Position numbers and translations under genes: made by a program. A DNA stretch of 6,380 nt, taken from assembly GCA_016213455.1 (NCBI GenBank), contig JACRAG010000562.1, forward strand, positions 1 to 6,380, in the 5' to 3' direction. Of the stretch, positions 1 through 5,378 are shown one piece after another; positions within the stretch are counted from its first letter, which is position 1, and the number at the start of each line of letters is the position of its first letter. The notes under the pieces were generated by a model, which saw nothing but the letters and a program-made list of their open reading frames with translations, did not search any database and was not told where the DNA came from. Source of the stretch: Anaerolineae bacterium. Its GTDB lineage: Bacteria; Chloroflexota; Anaerolineae; Anaerolineales; Anaerolineaceae.

Positions 1-1
1 C

Positions 2-289
2 ACCGCCAGCGAGATCGTGGTAATCCACAAAGGCCGCAAGATTCAACACGCCGATCCGGAGACTCTCCTGCAGCTCCTTGAAGGACAGGTGTGGCAGTGG
101 ACTGTGCCCGCCGAGCGCCTGCCTGCCCTCAAACAAACCCTCACCATCAGCAGCACCATTCGCCGCAACGACGGCATCCAGGTGCGCGTGGTCAGTCCGG
201 GCGCGCCCGACGCAGATGCCCTGCCGGTCAGCCCCAACCTGGAAGATGTGTACCTGGCCCTGATTTCGCAGGAAAGAAACCAGCCATGA
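2..289 (+). CDS. ABC transporter ATP-binding protein, C-terminal end (partial)
   Basis: This is the last 95 codons of a gene that enters from the left edge. It reads TASEIVVIHKGR... and ends ...NLEDVYLALISQE followed by RNQP and TGA. The 'hydrophobic-hydrophobic-x-x-GR' strand followed by a 'DPETLLQLLEG' helix is what follows the H-loop in ABC ATPases of the drug/ABC-2 exporter class. The terminal 'LEDVYLALI' matches the 'LEDVFL.L' ending common in such subunits. The Walker A, signature and Walker B motifs lie outside the window, so ATPase competence cannot be judged. It would act on the cytoplasmic side and drive the permease encoded next. The stop codon overlaps the permease start (ATGA at 286-289), so the two are almost certainly co-transcribed and translationally coupled. 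The substrate is unknown. Confidence 0.85.
   Translation, partial: TASEIVVIHKGRKIQHADPETLLQLLEGQVWQWTVPAERLPALKQTLTISSTIRRNDGIQVRVVSPGAPDADALPVSPNLEDVYLALISQERNQP
270..276 (+). promoter_or_regulatory. Ribosome binding site of the ABC permease
   Basis: AGGAAAG lies inside the last codons of the ATPase gene, nine bases before ATG 286. It supports the overlapping start rather than any of the upstream in-frame codons. Confidence 0.55.
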
Positions 290-1860
290 AGGTCCTGCGC
301 ATCCTCTTTCACATGGCGCGCGCCGATTTTCTCGAGCGCTCGCGGCGCTATTCTTTCCTGGTCACGCTGGGCGTGGTCGTCTGGCTGGGTTATGCCTCCG
401 CCACATCCCTGATCAAGATGCGCATCGCCCCCGACTACCTGGGAATCAGCAATTCGCCCTGGATCGGCTCCTTGATGACCCTGACGGTGACCTTCTTCCT
501 GGGCTGGTTCGGCTTTTACCTGATCAAAGGCTCGGTCGCCCGCGACTACACCACCGGCGTCGGGCAGATCATTGCCACCACGCCGCTCAGCCGCTCGCTG
601 TATGTGCTGGGCAAATGGATGAGCAATTTCTTCGTCCTGGCGATCATGATCTTCATCCTGATGCTGGTGGGCGTGGTGATGAACCTGTGGGTGGACCCCG
701 CGGGTTTCGACTACAATGCGCTGGTCGCCCCCATTTTGATCATCGCGCTGCCCTGCATGGCGCTGGTGGCAGCCCTGGCGGTGCTGTTCGACACCGTCTC
801 CTGGCTGCGCGGCGGGCTGGGTAACGTGGTGTACTTTTTCCTGTTTGGCATAGGCATCATTCCCGGCCTGCAAAACCCCCGTTACATCCCCATACTCGAT
901 CCGACCGGCTTTCGCCTGATTGGCGACAGCATCGCCGCCGCCGCCAAAGCCGCCTACCCTGAAAGCCAGGGCGGCTTCACCTTCTCCATCACCACCGTGG
1001 TAGAGCCCAAACTGTTCCTGTGGAACGGCATCGCCTGGAACCTACAGGTTGTGCTGGAGCGCAGCGGGCTGGTCGTGATCGTCGCCGGCGTGGTGCTGGC
1101 GGCGGCGCTGCTGTTTGACCGCTTCAACCCCTCGCGCCCGGCGATGCAGCGCTCGCGCAAAGGCAAAGCCGCTCCCCAACCGGACCTGCCCGCCGTGGAA
1201 CTGCCTCAATCCGTGCCTGCCCTGGCGACGCTCACCCCGCTGGCTGGCGCGCGCGGGCGCTTCCGCTTTGACGCTCTGCTCATCGCCGAGCTGCGCCTGT
1301 TGTTAAAAGGGCTGCCCTGGTGGTGGTTTGCCGCCGCACTGGGCATGCTCCTGGCGCAGCTGATCAGCGAGATGGAAGCCGTGCGCTTCCTGGTCATCGC
1401 AACCTGGGTCTGGCCTGCCCTGCGGCTGAGCAGCCTGGGCTGCCGGGAAGCGCGCTACGACACCACCCAGATCATTTTCTCAGCACCGCGCCCGCTGATC
1501 AACCAGCTCCCGGCGCTGTGGCTGGCTGCCACGGGCATGCTGGCTGTGCTCAGCCTGGGCGGCGGGCTGCGGTTTTTGCTGGCTGGCGATAGCGCCAGCC
1601 TGGCTTACTGGCTGGCAGGGGTGGTCTTCATCCCCTCTGCCGCGCTGGCCTGCGGCGTCATCACCCGCAGCAGCAAGCTGTTTGAGGTGCTCTACATTTT
1701 CTGGATCTACGTCACCCTCCAGGGCATCGGCGACCTGGGTGCTTTCACCCTGTTCCCCCGGTTCTCCGCGGCATCTTACCTGGGCCTGGCGGTCGCCCTG
1801 CTGGCGCTGGCTGCCTGGGTCCGGCGCAGCCAGCTCACCGCGCGCAACAGCCCGCACTGA
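286..1860 (+). CDS. ABC-2-type transporter permease, 524 aa, two-half architecture
   Basis: This is a polytopic inner-membrane protein that would form the channel for the ATPase encoded just upstream. I chose ATG 286 (MKVLRILFHMARADF) because it overlaps the upstream stop as ATGA and has an AGGAAAG ribosome site at 270-276. The open frame extends further upstream only inside the ATPase gene. About twelve hydrophobic segments are visible: five or six near residues 23-40, 61-82, 113-135, 146-168, 179-195 and 261-278, and a second group near 344-360, 367-380, 408-428, 438-458, 466-482 and 496-512. A hydrophilic linker at about 279-340 joins the halves. The loop at 85-110 (ARDYTTGVGQIIATTPLSR) is the usual ABC-2 cytoplasmic coupling region. 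A similar stretch (ARYDTTQIIFSAPRP) recurs at 389-403, so the protein looks like a fusion of two related halves. The cargo cannot be inferred. The final residues are polar and carry no extra domain. Confidence 0.85.
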   Translation: MKVLRILFHMARADFLERSRRYSFLVTLGVVVWLGYASATSLIKMRIAPDYLGISNSPWIGSLMTLTVTFFLGWFGFYLIKGSVARDYTTGVGQIIATTPLSRSLYVLGKWMSNFFVLAIMIFILMLVGVVMNLWVDPAGFDYNALVAPILIIALPCMALVAALAVLFDTVSWLRGGLGNVVYFFLFGIGIIPGLQNPRYIPILDPTGFRLIGDSIAAAAKAAYPESQGGFTFSITTVVEPKLFLWNGIAWNLQVVLERSGLVVIVAGVVLAAALLFDRFNPSRPAMQRSRKGKAAPQPDLPAVELPQSVPALATLTPLAGARGRFRFDALLIAELRLLLKGLPWWWFAAALGMLLAQLISEMEAVRFLVIATWVWPALRLSSLGCREARYDTTQIIFSAPRPLINQLPALWLAATGMLAVLSLGGGLRFLLAGDSASLAYWLAGVVFIPSAALACGVITRSSKLFEVLYIFWIYVTLQGIGDLGAFTLFPRFSAASYLGLAVALLALAAWVRRSQLTARNSPH

Positions 1861-1890
1861 AAAACCAGGCAGCTTTTCCACTGCGCGTTT

Positions 1891-1938
1891 GAAAAGAGGA
1901 TATCCCAGCGCCCTATACGCCAGGATATCCTCTTTTTA
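1891..1938. terminator. Bidirectional intrinsic terminator between convergent genes
   Basis: AAAAGAGGATATCC (1892-1905) and GGATATCCTCTTTT (1923-1936) form a perfect 14-bp stem. It extends outward by a G-T pair (1891/1937) and a T-A pair. Inside the 17-nt loop, GCG (1908-1910) and CGC (1918-1920) can pair and close a smaller loop. The + strand ends in TCTTTTTA and the - strand reads through the stem into CTTTTC, so it can stop both the ABC operon (stop at 1860) and rarD (stop at 1959). The run of Us is partly made from the stem itself, as is common in shared terminators. Confidence 0.85.
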
Positions 1939-1958
1939 TCCTCATTGGTTTTGACTTG

Positions 1959-2852
1959 TTACTTTGGCAAGGCCTGCGCGGCGAGGGCACTCTGCCGGCG
2001 CTGCCACAGGTTCTCCACGGTGAAGAGAATCAGCGCCGCCCAGATGATGACGAACCCCACCACCTGGTTGCCCGAGAAAGGCTCGCGATAGACCAGCACG
2101 CCGACCCGGAACTGCATGGTGGGCGCCAGAAACTGCAGCAGCCCCATCAAAGTCAGCGGCGTGTTGCGCACCCCTTCCGAGAACAACAGCAGCGGGATGG
2201 CCGTGACCAAACCGGTGCCCATCATCAGGGCTGCCTGCACCCAGCCGGTGTGACCGAACGCGCCCGTGCCGTTGAACTCCGCGAAGAGCAGCACGCCCAG
2301 CGACGGCACAAACAGCAGCGCCGTCTCCAGGGTCAAGCCATGCAGCGAGCCCAACGGCGCCATTTTCTTGATCAGCCCGTAGAAGCCGAAGGAGAAAGCC
2401 AGCACCAGGGCAATCCAAGGCAGCTTGCCGTAAGAGACCGTCAGGTAGAGCACGCCCGCCGACGCCAGCGCAATTGGGATCCACTGCAGCGGGCGCATGC
2501 GCTCGCGCAGGAACACCACCCCCAGCAGCACGTTGACCAGCGGGTTGATGAAATAGCCCAGGCTGGATTCAACGATAAATCCGGCATTGACCGCCCAGAT
2601 ATACACCAGCCAGTTGATCGCCAGCAGCACCCCCGCCAGCAGGTAAACCAATAGCGTGCGCCGGTTGATTTCCTTGCGCATGGCAGCCCATTCGCCGCGG
2701 GAGGTCATCACCGCCACGACGAAGATCAAGGCCCACACCACACGATGGGTCATCAACTGCAGCGCCGGCACGGTGTGCAGAAATTTCCAGTAGATGGGGA
2801 ACAGACCCCAGATGGCATAGGCGCTGATGGCCGAAGCAGTCCCTTTACTCAT
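1959..2852 (-). CDS. rarD: RarD family (EamA/DMT) transporter
   Basis: This is a 297-aa inner-membrane permease of the drug/metabolite transporter superfamily, RarD subgroup. It is almost the same length as E. coli RarD (about 296 aa). Conserved blocks I recognise from that protein are AYAIWGLFPIYWK (11-23), THRVVW (35-40), NWLVYIWAVN (80-89), ESSLGYFINPLVNVLLG (95-111), IALVLAFSFGFYGLIKK (147-163) and the second-repeat block LLQFLAPTMQF (238-248). About ten transmembrane helices can be drawn, in two EamA halves (about 8-139 and 145-282). The role is presumed export or exchange of a small metabolite. E. coli RarD was linked to chloramphenicol resistance only by name and older work, and the substrate is not established. 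The start is ATG 2852. The Shine-Dalgarno sequence is weak (GCGAGCAAAG-like). The gene faces the ABC operon across the shared terminator. Confidence 0.92.
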   Translation of the reverse strand: MSKGTASAISAYAIWGLFPIYWKFLHTVPALQLMTHRVVWALIFVVAVMTSRGEWAAMRKEINRRTLLVYLLAGVLLAINWLVYIWAVNAGFIVESSLGYFINPLVNVLLGVVFLRERMRPLQWIPIALASAGVLYLTVSYGKLPWIALVLAFSFGFYGLIKKMAPLGSLHGLTLETALLFVPSLGVLLFAEFNGTGAFGHTGWVQAALMMGTGLVTAIPLLLFSEGVRNTPLTLMGLLQFLAPTMQFRVGVLVYREPFSGNQVVGFVIIWAALILFTVENLWQRRQSALAAQALPK

Positions 2853-2885
2853 AACTTTGCTCGCTTAAACGAAAAGTAAACCGAA

Positions 2886-2894
2886 ATCATACCA
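2886..2894 (-). promoter_or_regulatory. Candidate extended -10 promoter of rarD
   Basis: On the - strand the sequence is TGGTATGAT: a TGn extension followed by TATGAT, 33 bases before the rarD start codon. No good -35 hexamer is seen at 16-18 bp upstream (the region is CAGCCC-like), as is typical when an extended -10 is used. It predicts a leader of roughly 25-28 nt. Confidence 0.4.
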
Positions 2895-2947
2895 CATCCG
2901 ACCCCGCCGGGCTGATAAGTCCTCTCACCCGTTCGGGAACAACCGCG

Positions 2948-4027
2948 CTACAAAGCCCCATCAAACAACCGGTCCATCGCTCCCAGCATCGCGATCATAT
3001 CATCCACGTGATCGTGACTCAGTTCTGGCTCGCAGTAATTGTATCCAGGGAAGTACGGGCACAGGCTGACTTCCTTGCCCTGATAGTTAACCAATTGGGT
3101 AGCCAGGGGACGTTGCCCCGTTTTGTCCGTCTGAACGCAGTACCGGCACGCGTCACACTTCTTCGTGCGCGCGACCACGAAATCCTGTACCCGGGGCGGC
3201 ATGCCATCAAAGGCGGCCAGGATTTCTCTCATCCGGGGAATACACAGCCCAAAAATTTGAGGTTGGTCCATGAGCAGATCGTAACTGGCGGAAATTCCGG
3301 TGTGGTGGATGCCATACTGGAAACCCCCTTTGGTTGGTTTCTCATCACCATGTGTCTTGAAATAATCGAGTGTGATTGTGCCATCCCAATTGTCCATCCG
3401 GGTGTAGCCGCTCTCAATCAGATATCTCTCCAACCTGCGGAACCCATCCGCATTGCCTGAAAGCCGGGCGTAGATGTCGCTGGCATACGGATACCCCTCG
3501 AGGAACAGGCACCGTGAAAAAGACAGCAATGAAGCGTTGGGTCTCGTCGCCATCCAGGTCATCGCCTGGAATAGCTCATCATAATCGTTGTGGCGCAATA
3601 CGAAACGACCCTGCTCCGACGTTTGGTGCAGTCCAAGCTGCTCAAACAACAGCCAGTGCTTCTTGATCACCTTCACAGACGCATCCACCACTAAGGTATT
3701 CGAGCCAACCTGTCCGGACCGCGCCACATGGAAGAGCGTTACCAGAACCGCGTCCACTTCCTTGATCGCCTTGCGCATCTGATCTTTCAGCTTAGGTTTA
3801 TTGTCTGCGCCTTTATTAAAACGTTGGGAGTAGGCATCATCTTCGTGCAAAATGCTAAATAATAGGGCAGGATCCACGCTCAAGCGCTGATATAGCCCGT
3901 GCATGAATTGGTAGAACTGCTCCTGTGCCCTGATTCCAGGGCCACTTTCCGAGGGCACAAAGCCTGGAAAGGTATCCAAATAGGTATTGACCATGCGCTG
4001 TTCGAGGCACGAAAATTTTTTGTTCAT
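2948..4027 (-). CDS. Uncharacterised 359-aa protein with C-terminal CxxCxxC...C...C motif
   Basis: I cannot assign a function. The protein is soluble-looking, with no signal peptide and no membrane helix. The first ~285 residues are mixed helical with no motif I recognise. Notable spots are VVDASVKVIKKHW (113-125), FLEGYPYASDIYARLSGN (175-192) and YGIHHTGISASYD (238-250). The C-terminus holds C291, C294, C297, then C323 and C332, followed by H338 and H340, in the context KKCDACRYCVQTDKTG...LCPYFPGYNYC. This looks like a metal site (zinc, or possibly an Fe-S cluster). From memory, uncharacterised proteins with a CxxCxYCxQTDKTGKR-like tail occur in Clostridia and other Firmicutes, so this may be a transferred gene. 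Start ATG 4027 is favoured by AGAGG at a good distance; an internal ATG at residue 12 is less likely. Base composition is distinctly lower in GC than the neighbours. The gene stands alone, with a 176-bp gap upstream and 95 bp downstream. Confidence 0.85.
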   Translation of the reverse strand: MNKKFSCLEQRMVNTYLDTFPGFVPSESGPGIRAQEQFYQFMHGLYQRLSVDPALLFSILHEDDAYSQRFNKGADNKPKLKDQMRKAIKEVDAVLVTLFHVARSGQVGSNTLVVDASVKVIKKHWLLFEQLGLHQTSEQGRFVLRHNDYDELFQAMTWMATRPNASLLSFSRCLFLEGYPYASDIYARLSGNADGFRRLERYLIESGYTRMDNWDGTITLDYFKTHGDEKPTKGGFQYGIHHTGISASYDLLMDQPQIFGLCIPRMREILAAFDGMPPRVQDFVVARTKKCDACRYCVQTDKTGQRPLATQLVNYQGKEVSLCPYFPGYNYCEPELSHDHVDDMIAMLGAMDRLFDGAL

Positions 4028-4034
4028 GCGAAGA

Positions 4035-4040
4035 CCTCTT
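4035..4040 (-). promoter_or_regulatory. Ribosome binding site of the 359-aa gene
   Basis: On the - strand AAGAGG sits seven bases before ATG 4027 and fits the anti-SD well, which decides the start. The SD is embedded in a short palindrome, GAAGA-GG-TCTTC (4030-4041). Confidence 0.6.
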
Positions 4041-4054
4041 CATCATCCTGATGA
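4040..4054. repeat. Inverted repeat upstream of the 359-aa gene, possible operator
   Basis: TCATCA (4040-4045), a three-base spacer TCC, then TGATGA (4049-4054) form a perfect 6+6 inverted repeat. It lies directly upstream of the ribosome site of the 359-aa gene, in its probable leader. It could be a repressor half-site pair or a small RNA hairpin. Short repeats of this size arise by chance, so the call is tentative. Confidence 0.3.
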
Positions 4055-4203
4055 CAGACGAACGGAATAAAGATGGGACGAAACGAGAGGGGGCAGGAAT
4101 CCGTCTTTTTTAGAACAAAATTCCAGGATGCGTTTACGCTATATCTCACTCTTCAGGCGAGAGAAACCCTTCATCCACGCTTTGGGGAAACGAAACAACC
4201 CGC

Positions 4204-4836
4204 CTACACATCCACCTCAACCACCTGGTAACCGCAGGTGTTGATCACCCGCGTGCCGCCCACCTGGGTGATGCGCGGCGTGTCCTGGCGGTAGATGTGC
4301 ACATGCCCATGCAAAAACACAGCCGGGCGGAAGGTGCGAATGAGCCAGTTGTATGCGCGTACCCCGCGGTGCGGCAGATCTTCGGCATCATTGATCTTCC
4401 AGGGCGGCGCGTGCGCGACGAACACATCCAGGTAACGTCCATAGCGCAGCTTGTTCCACAACAGGCGCGGCGCCAGCCGGTACACCATCCAGCGGTAATC
4501 GCCCTGATGATACTGGTTCGGTCCGCCGTTGTAGTAGAGCGAGCCCTGCATGCCCGCCAGCAGCAGCCCGGTCGCTCCATCCCGCTTCACCCGTCCGTGC
4601 ATGTTGACTCCACCCAACACCTCAGTGCGCGGACCGGAATCACTGAATTCCACATCCTGCGTGTGGTTGCCGTGCACATAATACAGCGGGCGGTCCAGCG
4701 TGCTGACCAGATACTCCAGGTAATAAAAACCCATGTCGCCGCAGCCGATGATCATATCCACATTGCCGAAGCGCTGGCGGATACCCGGCTGGTAGAGATT
4801 GGGGAGCTCGTGGTCACTGACCGCCAGGATCTTCAT
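4204..4836 (-). CDS. Calcineurin-like metallophosphoesterase, 210 aa
   Basis: This is a small single-domain phosphoesterase of the binuclear-metal calcineurin-like superfamily, cytoplasmic by appearance. Motifs in order are AVSDHE (D8, with H9 and E10 where DxH is usual), GCGDMG (D34), VHGNHT (N57, H58), AHAPPW (H142) and HGHVH (H178, H180). These give nearly all of the metal and catalytic ligands. The deviations from the textbook set are the first motif (Glu at the His position of DxH), Phe rather than Asp three residues after D34, and Thr after GNH. The start ATG 4836 overlaps the acpS stop (ATGA, 4833-4836), so the protein is made from the acpS message and is probably translationally coupled. 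The substrate is unknown. Because of its partner, phosphopantetheine removal from carrier protein is a reasonable hypothesis. Other phosphomonoester or diester substrates are equally allowed by the fold. Confidence 0.9.
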   Translation of the reverse strand: MKILAVSDHELPNLYQPGIRQRFGNVDMIIGCGDMGFYYLEYLVSTLDRPLYYVHGNHTQDVEFSDSGPRTEVLGGVNMHGRVKRDGATGLLLAGMQGSLYYNGGPNQYHQGDYRWMVYRLAPRLLWNKLRYGRYLDVFVAHAPPWKINDAEDLPHRGVRAYNWLIRTFRPAVFLHGHVHIYRQDTPRITQVGGTRVINTCGYQVVEVDV

Positions 4837-5228
4837 CGCGCCAGTTCTCCCGGTTCGCTGCCTTCGCCCAGCCCGGTGGCGGTCGCCACGGCATAGTCAC
4901 GCCCGTGACTGATGCTGACCGACCACACCGTCAGGCCCAGGCGGTCCGACACCATGCGGGCGCGCCCGTGCAGCGCAAGAATCGGTTCACCCCACTTGCC
5001 ACGCCGGATCTCGATATCCTGCCAGGGAACCCAGCCAATGCCGGTTCCGAGCGCCTTGGAGACGGCTTCTTTGGCGGCAAAGCGCCCCGCCAGGCTCTCG
5101 TAACGCCCACGTGACAGCTCGATCTCCAGCGGAGTGAAGACGCGCTTGATGAAACGTTCGCGGATGGCAGGGTTGACGGTTTCCAGGCGGGTGATCTCAA
5201 CAATATCGACGCCGGTGCGTAGAATCAT
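4833..5228 (-). CDS. acpS: Holo-[acyl-carrier-protein] synthase
   Basis: AcpS transfers 4'-phosphopantetheine from CoA to the conserved serine of apo-ACP and so activates fatty acid synthesis; it is cytosolic and Mg-dependent. The 131-aa length is right for the family. The N-terminal strand MILRTGVDIVEITRL carries the Mg-binding Asp (D8). FAAKEAVSKALGTG (50-63) carries the K53-E54 pair that is the family signature. SISHGRDYAVATATG (105-119) is the usual C-terminal strand pair. I chose ATG 5228 because AcpS proteins start with this M-I-x-x-x-G-x-D strand. The frame is open for 44 more codons upstream, but that extension (MPEHTGRIL...) has no family resemblance. Only a poor SD (TAGGCC-like) precedes the ATG, and a TACAAT box lies six bases upstream, so the message could be leaderless. 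The C-terminal ~12 residues (EGSEPGELAR) are a short polar tail. The metallophosphoesterase gene overlaps its stop. Confidence 0.95.
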   Translation of the reverse strand: MILRTGVDIVEITRLETVNPAIRERFIKRVFTPLEIELSRGRYESLAGRFAAKEAVSKALGTGIGWVPWQDIEIRRGKWGEPILALHGRARMVSDRLGLTVWSVSISHGRDYAVATATGLGEGSEPGELAR

Positions 5229-5234
5229 GGGCCT

Positions 5235-5240
5235 ATTGTA
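5235..5240 (-). promoter_or_regulatory. Candidate -10 box (TACAAT) of acpS
   Basis: TACAAT on the - strand ends six bases before the acpS ATG, so transcription would begin at or next to the A of the start codon. No matching TTGACA-like -35 is visible at 16-18 bp (ACCTTT-like). It may be fortuitous; acpS might instead be read from the M16 gene upstream. Confidence 0.3.
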
Positions 5241-5300
5241 CCGAATAATGCGTAGTAAAAGGTTTGATCTGGTTAATTCCTTTGCCCGCACCAACCGGAT

Positions 5301-5341
5301 GGATTCCAAAGGGCTGCTGCCTGACGGCAAGCAAAGAATCC
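5301..5341. repeat. Stem-loop in the M16-acpS spacer
   Basis: GGATTC (5301-5306) and GAATCC (5336-5341) pair exactly. Inside, GCTGCC (5316-5321) pairs with GGCA and GC (5326-5332) around a bulged A, leaving a TGAC loop. No T-run follows on either strand, so it is not a standard terminator. It would lie in the transcript if M16 and acpS are co-transcribed. Confidence 0.35.
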
Positions 5342-5365
5342 TCCCGGTGTGTTCGGGCAACCCCC

Positions 5366-5378
5366 GGCGCTATGCGCC
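5366..5378. repeat. Short GC-rich inverted repeat over the M16 stop codon
   Basis: GGCGC-TAT-GCGCC is a perfect 5+5 inverted repeat that contains the M16 stop codon (TAG on the - strand, 5370-5372). No U-tract follows. At most it is a weak transcript-end or mRNA-stabilising hairpin. Confidence 0.25.

Larger units (their letters stand above)
4028..4203. other. Intergenic region, 176 bp, AT-richer than the neighbours
   Basis: This lies between the metallophosphoesterase stop and the 359-aa gene start, both on the - strand. The row at 4141-4200 is about 48% GC against 63% in the next row. Apart from the RBS and inverted repeat near 4027-4054, I see only a short palindrome GCGTTTACGC (4130-4139) and a T-run on the + strand (4105-4111) with no convincing stem before it. 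I find no clear -35/-10 pair on the - strand and no clear terminator for the upstream operon. The 359-aa gene must either have its own weak or activator-dependent promoter here or depend on read-through. Confidence 0.5.

Noticed and set aside
91..285. Upstream extension of the permease frame by 65 codons
   Set aside because: It runs through the ATPase gene in another frame and is Arg/Pro-rich. The ATGA overlap and the SD at 270-276 place the start at 286.
43..873. A 276-aa open frame on the - strand
   Set aside because: It is antisense to the ATPase end and the permease, is very rich in Gln/His/Arg, and has no domain-like pattern. It is a shadow of GC-rich coding sequence.
1956..2654. A 232-aa open frame on the + strand
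   Set aside because: It is antisense to rarD with an Arg/Gln/His-rich composition. The rarD frame has clear family motifs.
2902..2937. Possible terminator for the 359-aa gene (GC-rich runs and CCCG-TT-CGGG)
   Set aside because: The stems are only 3-4 bp and have no U-tract on the - strand.
3008..3460. A 150-aa open frame on the + strand with a less biased composition
   Set aside because: It lies wholly antisense to the 359-aa gene, which has an SD and a conserved-looking Cys tail. I see no ribosome site or known motif to support it.
4077..4111. Possible + strand terminator before the T-run at 4105-4111
   Set aside because: Only four base pairs (GACG/CGTC) with a 21-nt loop can form, and no + strand gene ends here.
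4130..4139. Palindrome GCGTTTACGC
   Set aside because: It is too short and isolated to call an operator or terminator.
4297..4896. A 199-aa open frame on the + strand
   Set aside because: It is antisense to the metallophosphoesterase and the end of acpS. The - strand genes carry all the family motifs.
5229..5360. A 44-codon N-terminal extension of acpS
   Set aside because: AcpS begins with the strand that starts at ATG 5228; the extension has no family resemblance and covers hairpin-forming sequence.
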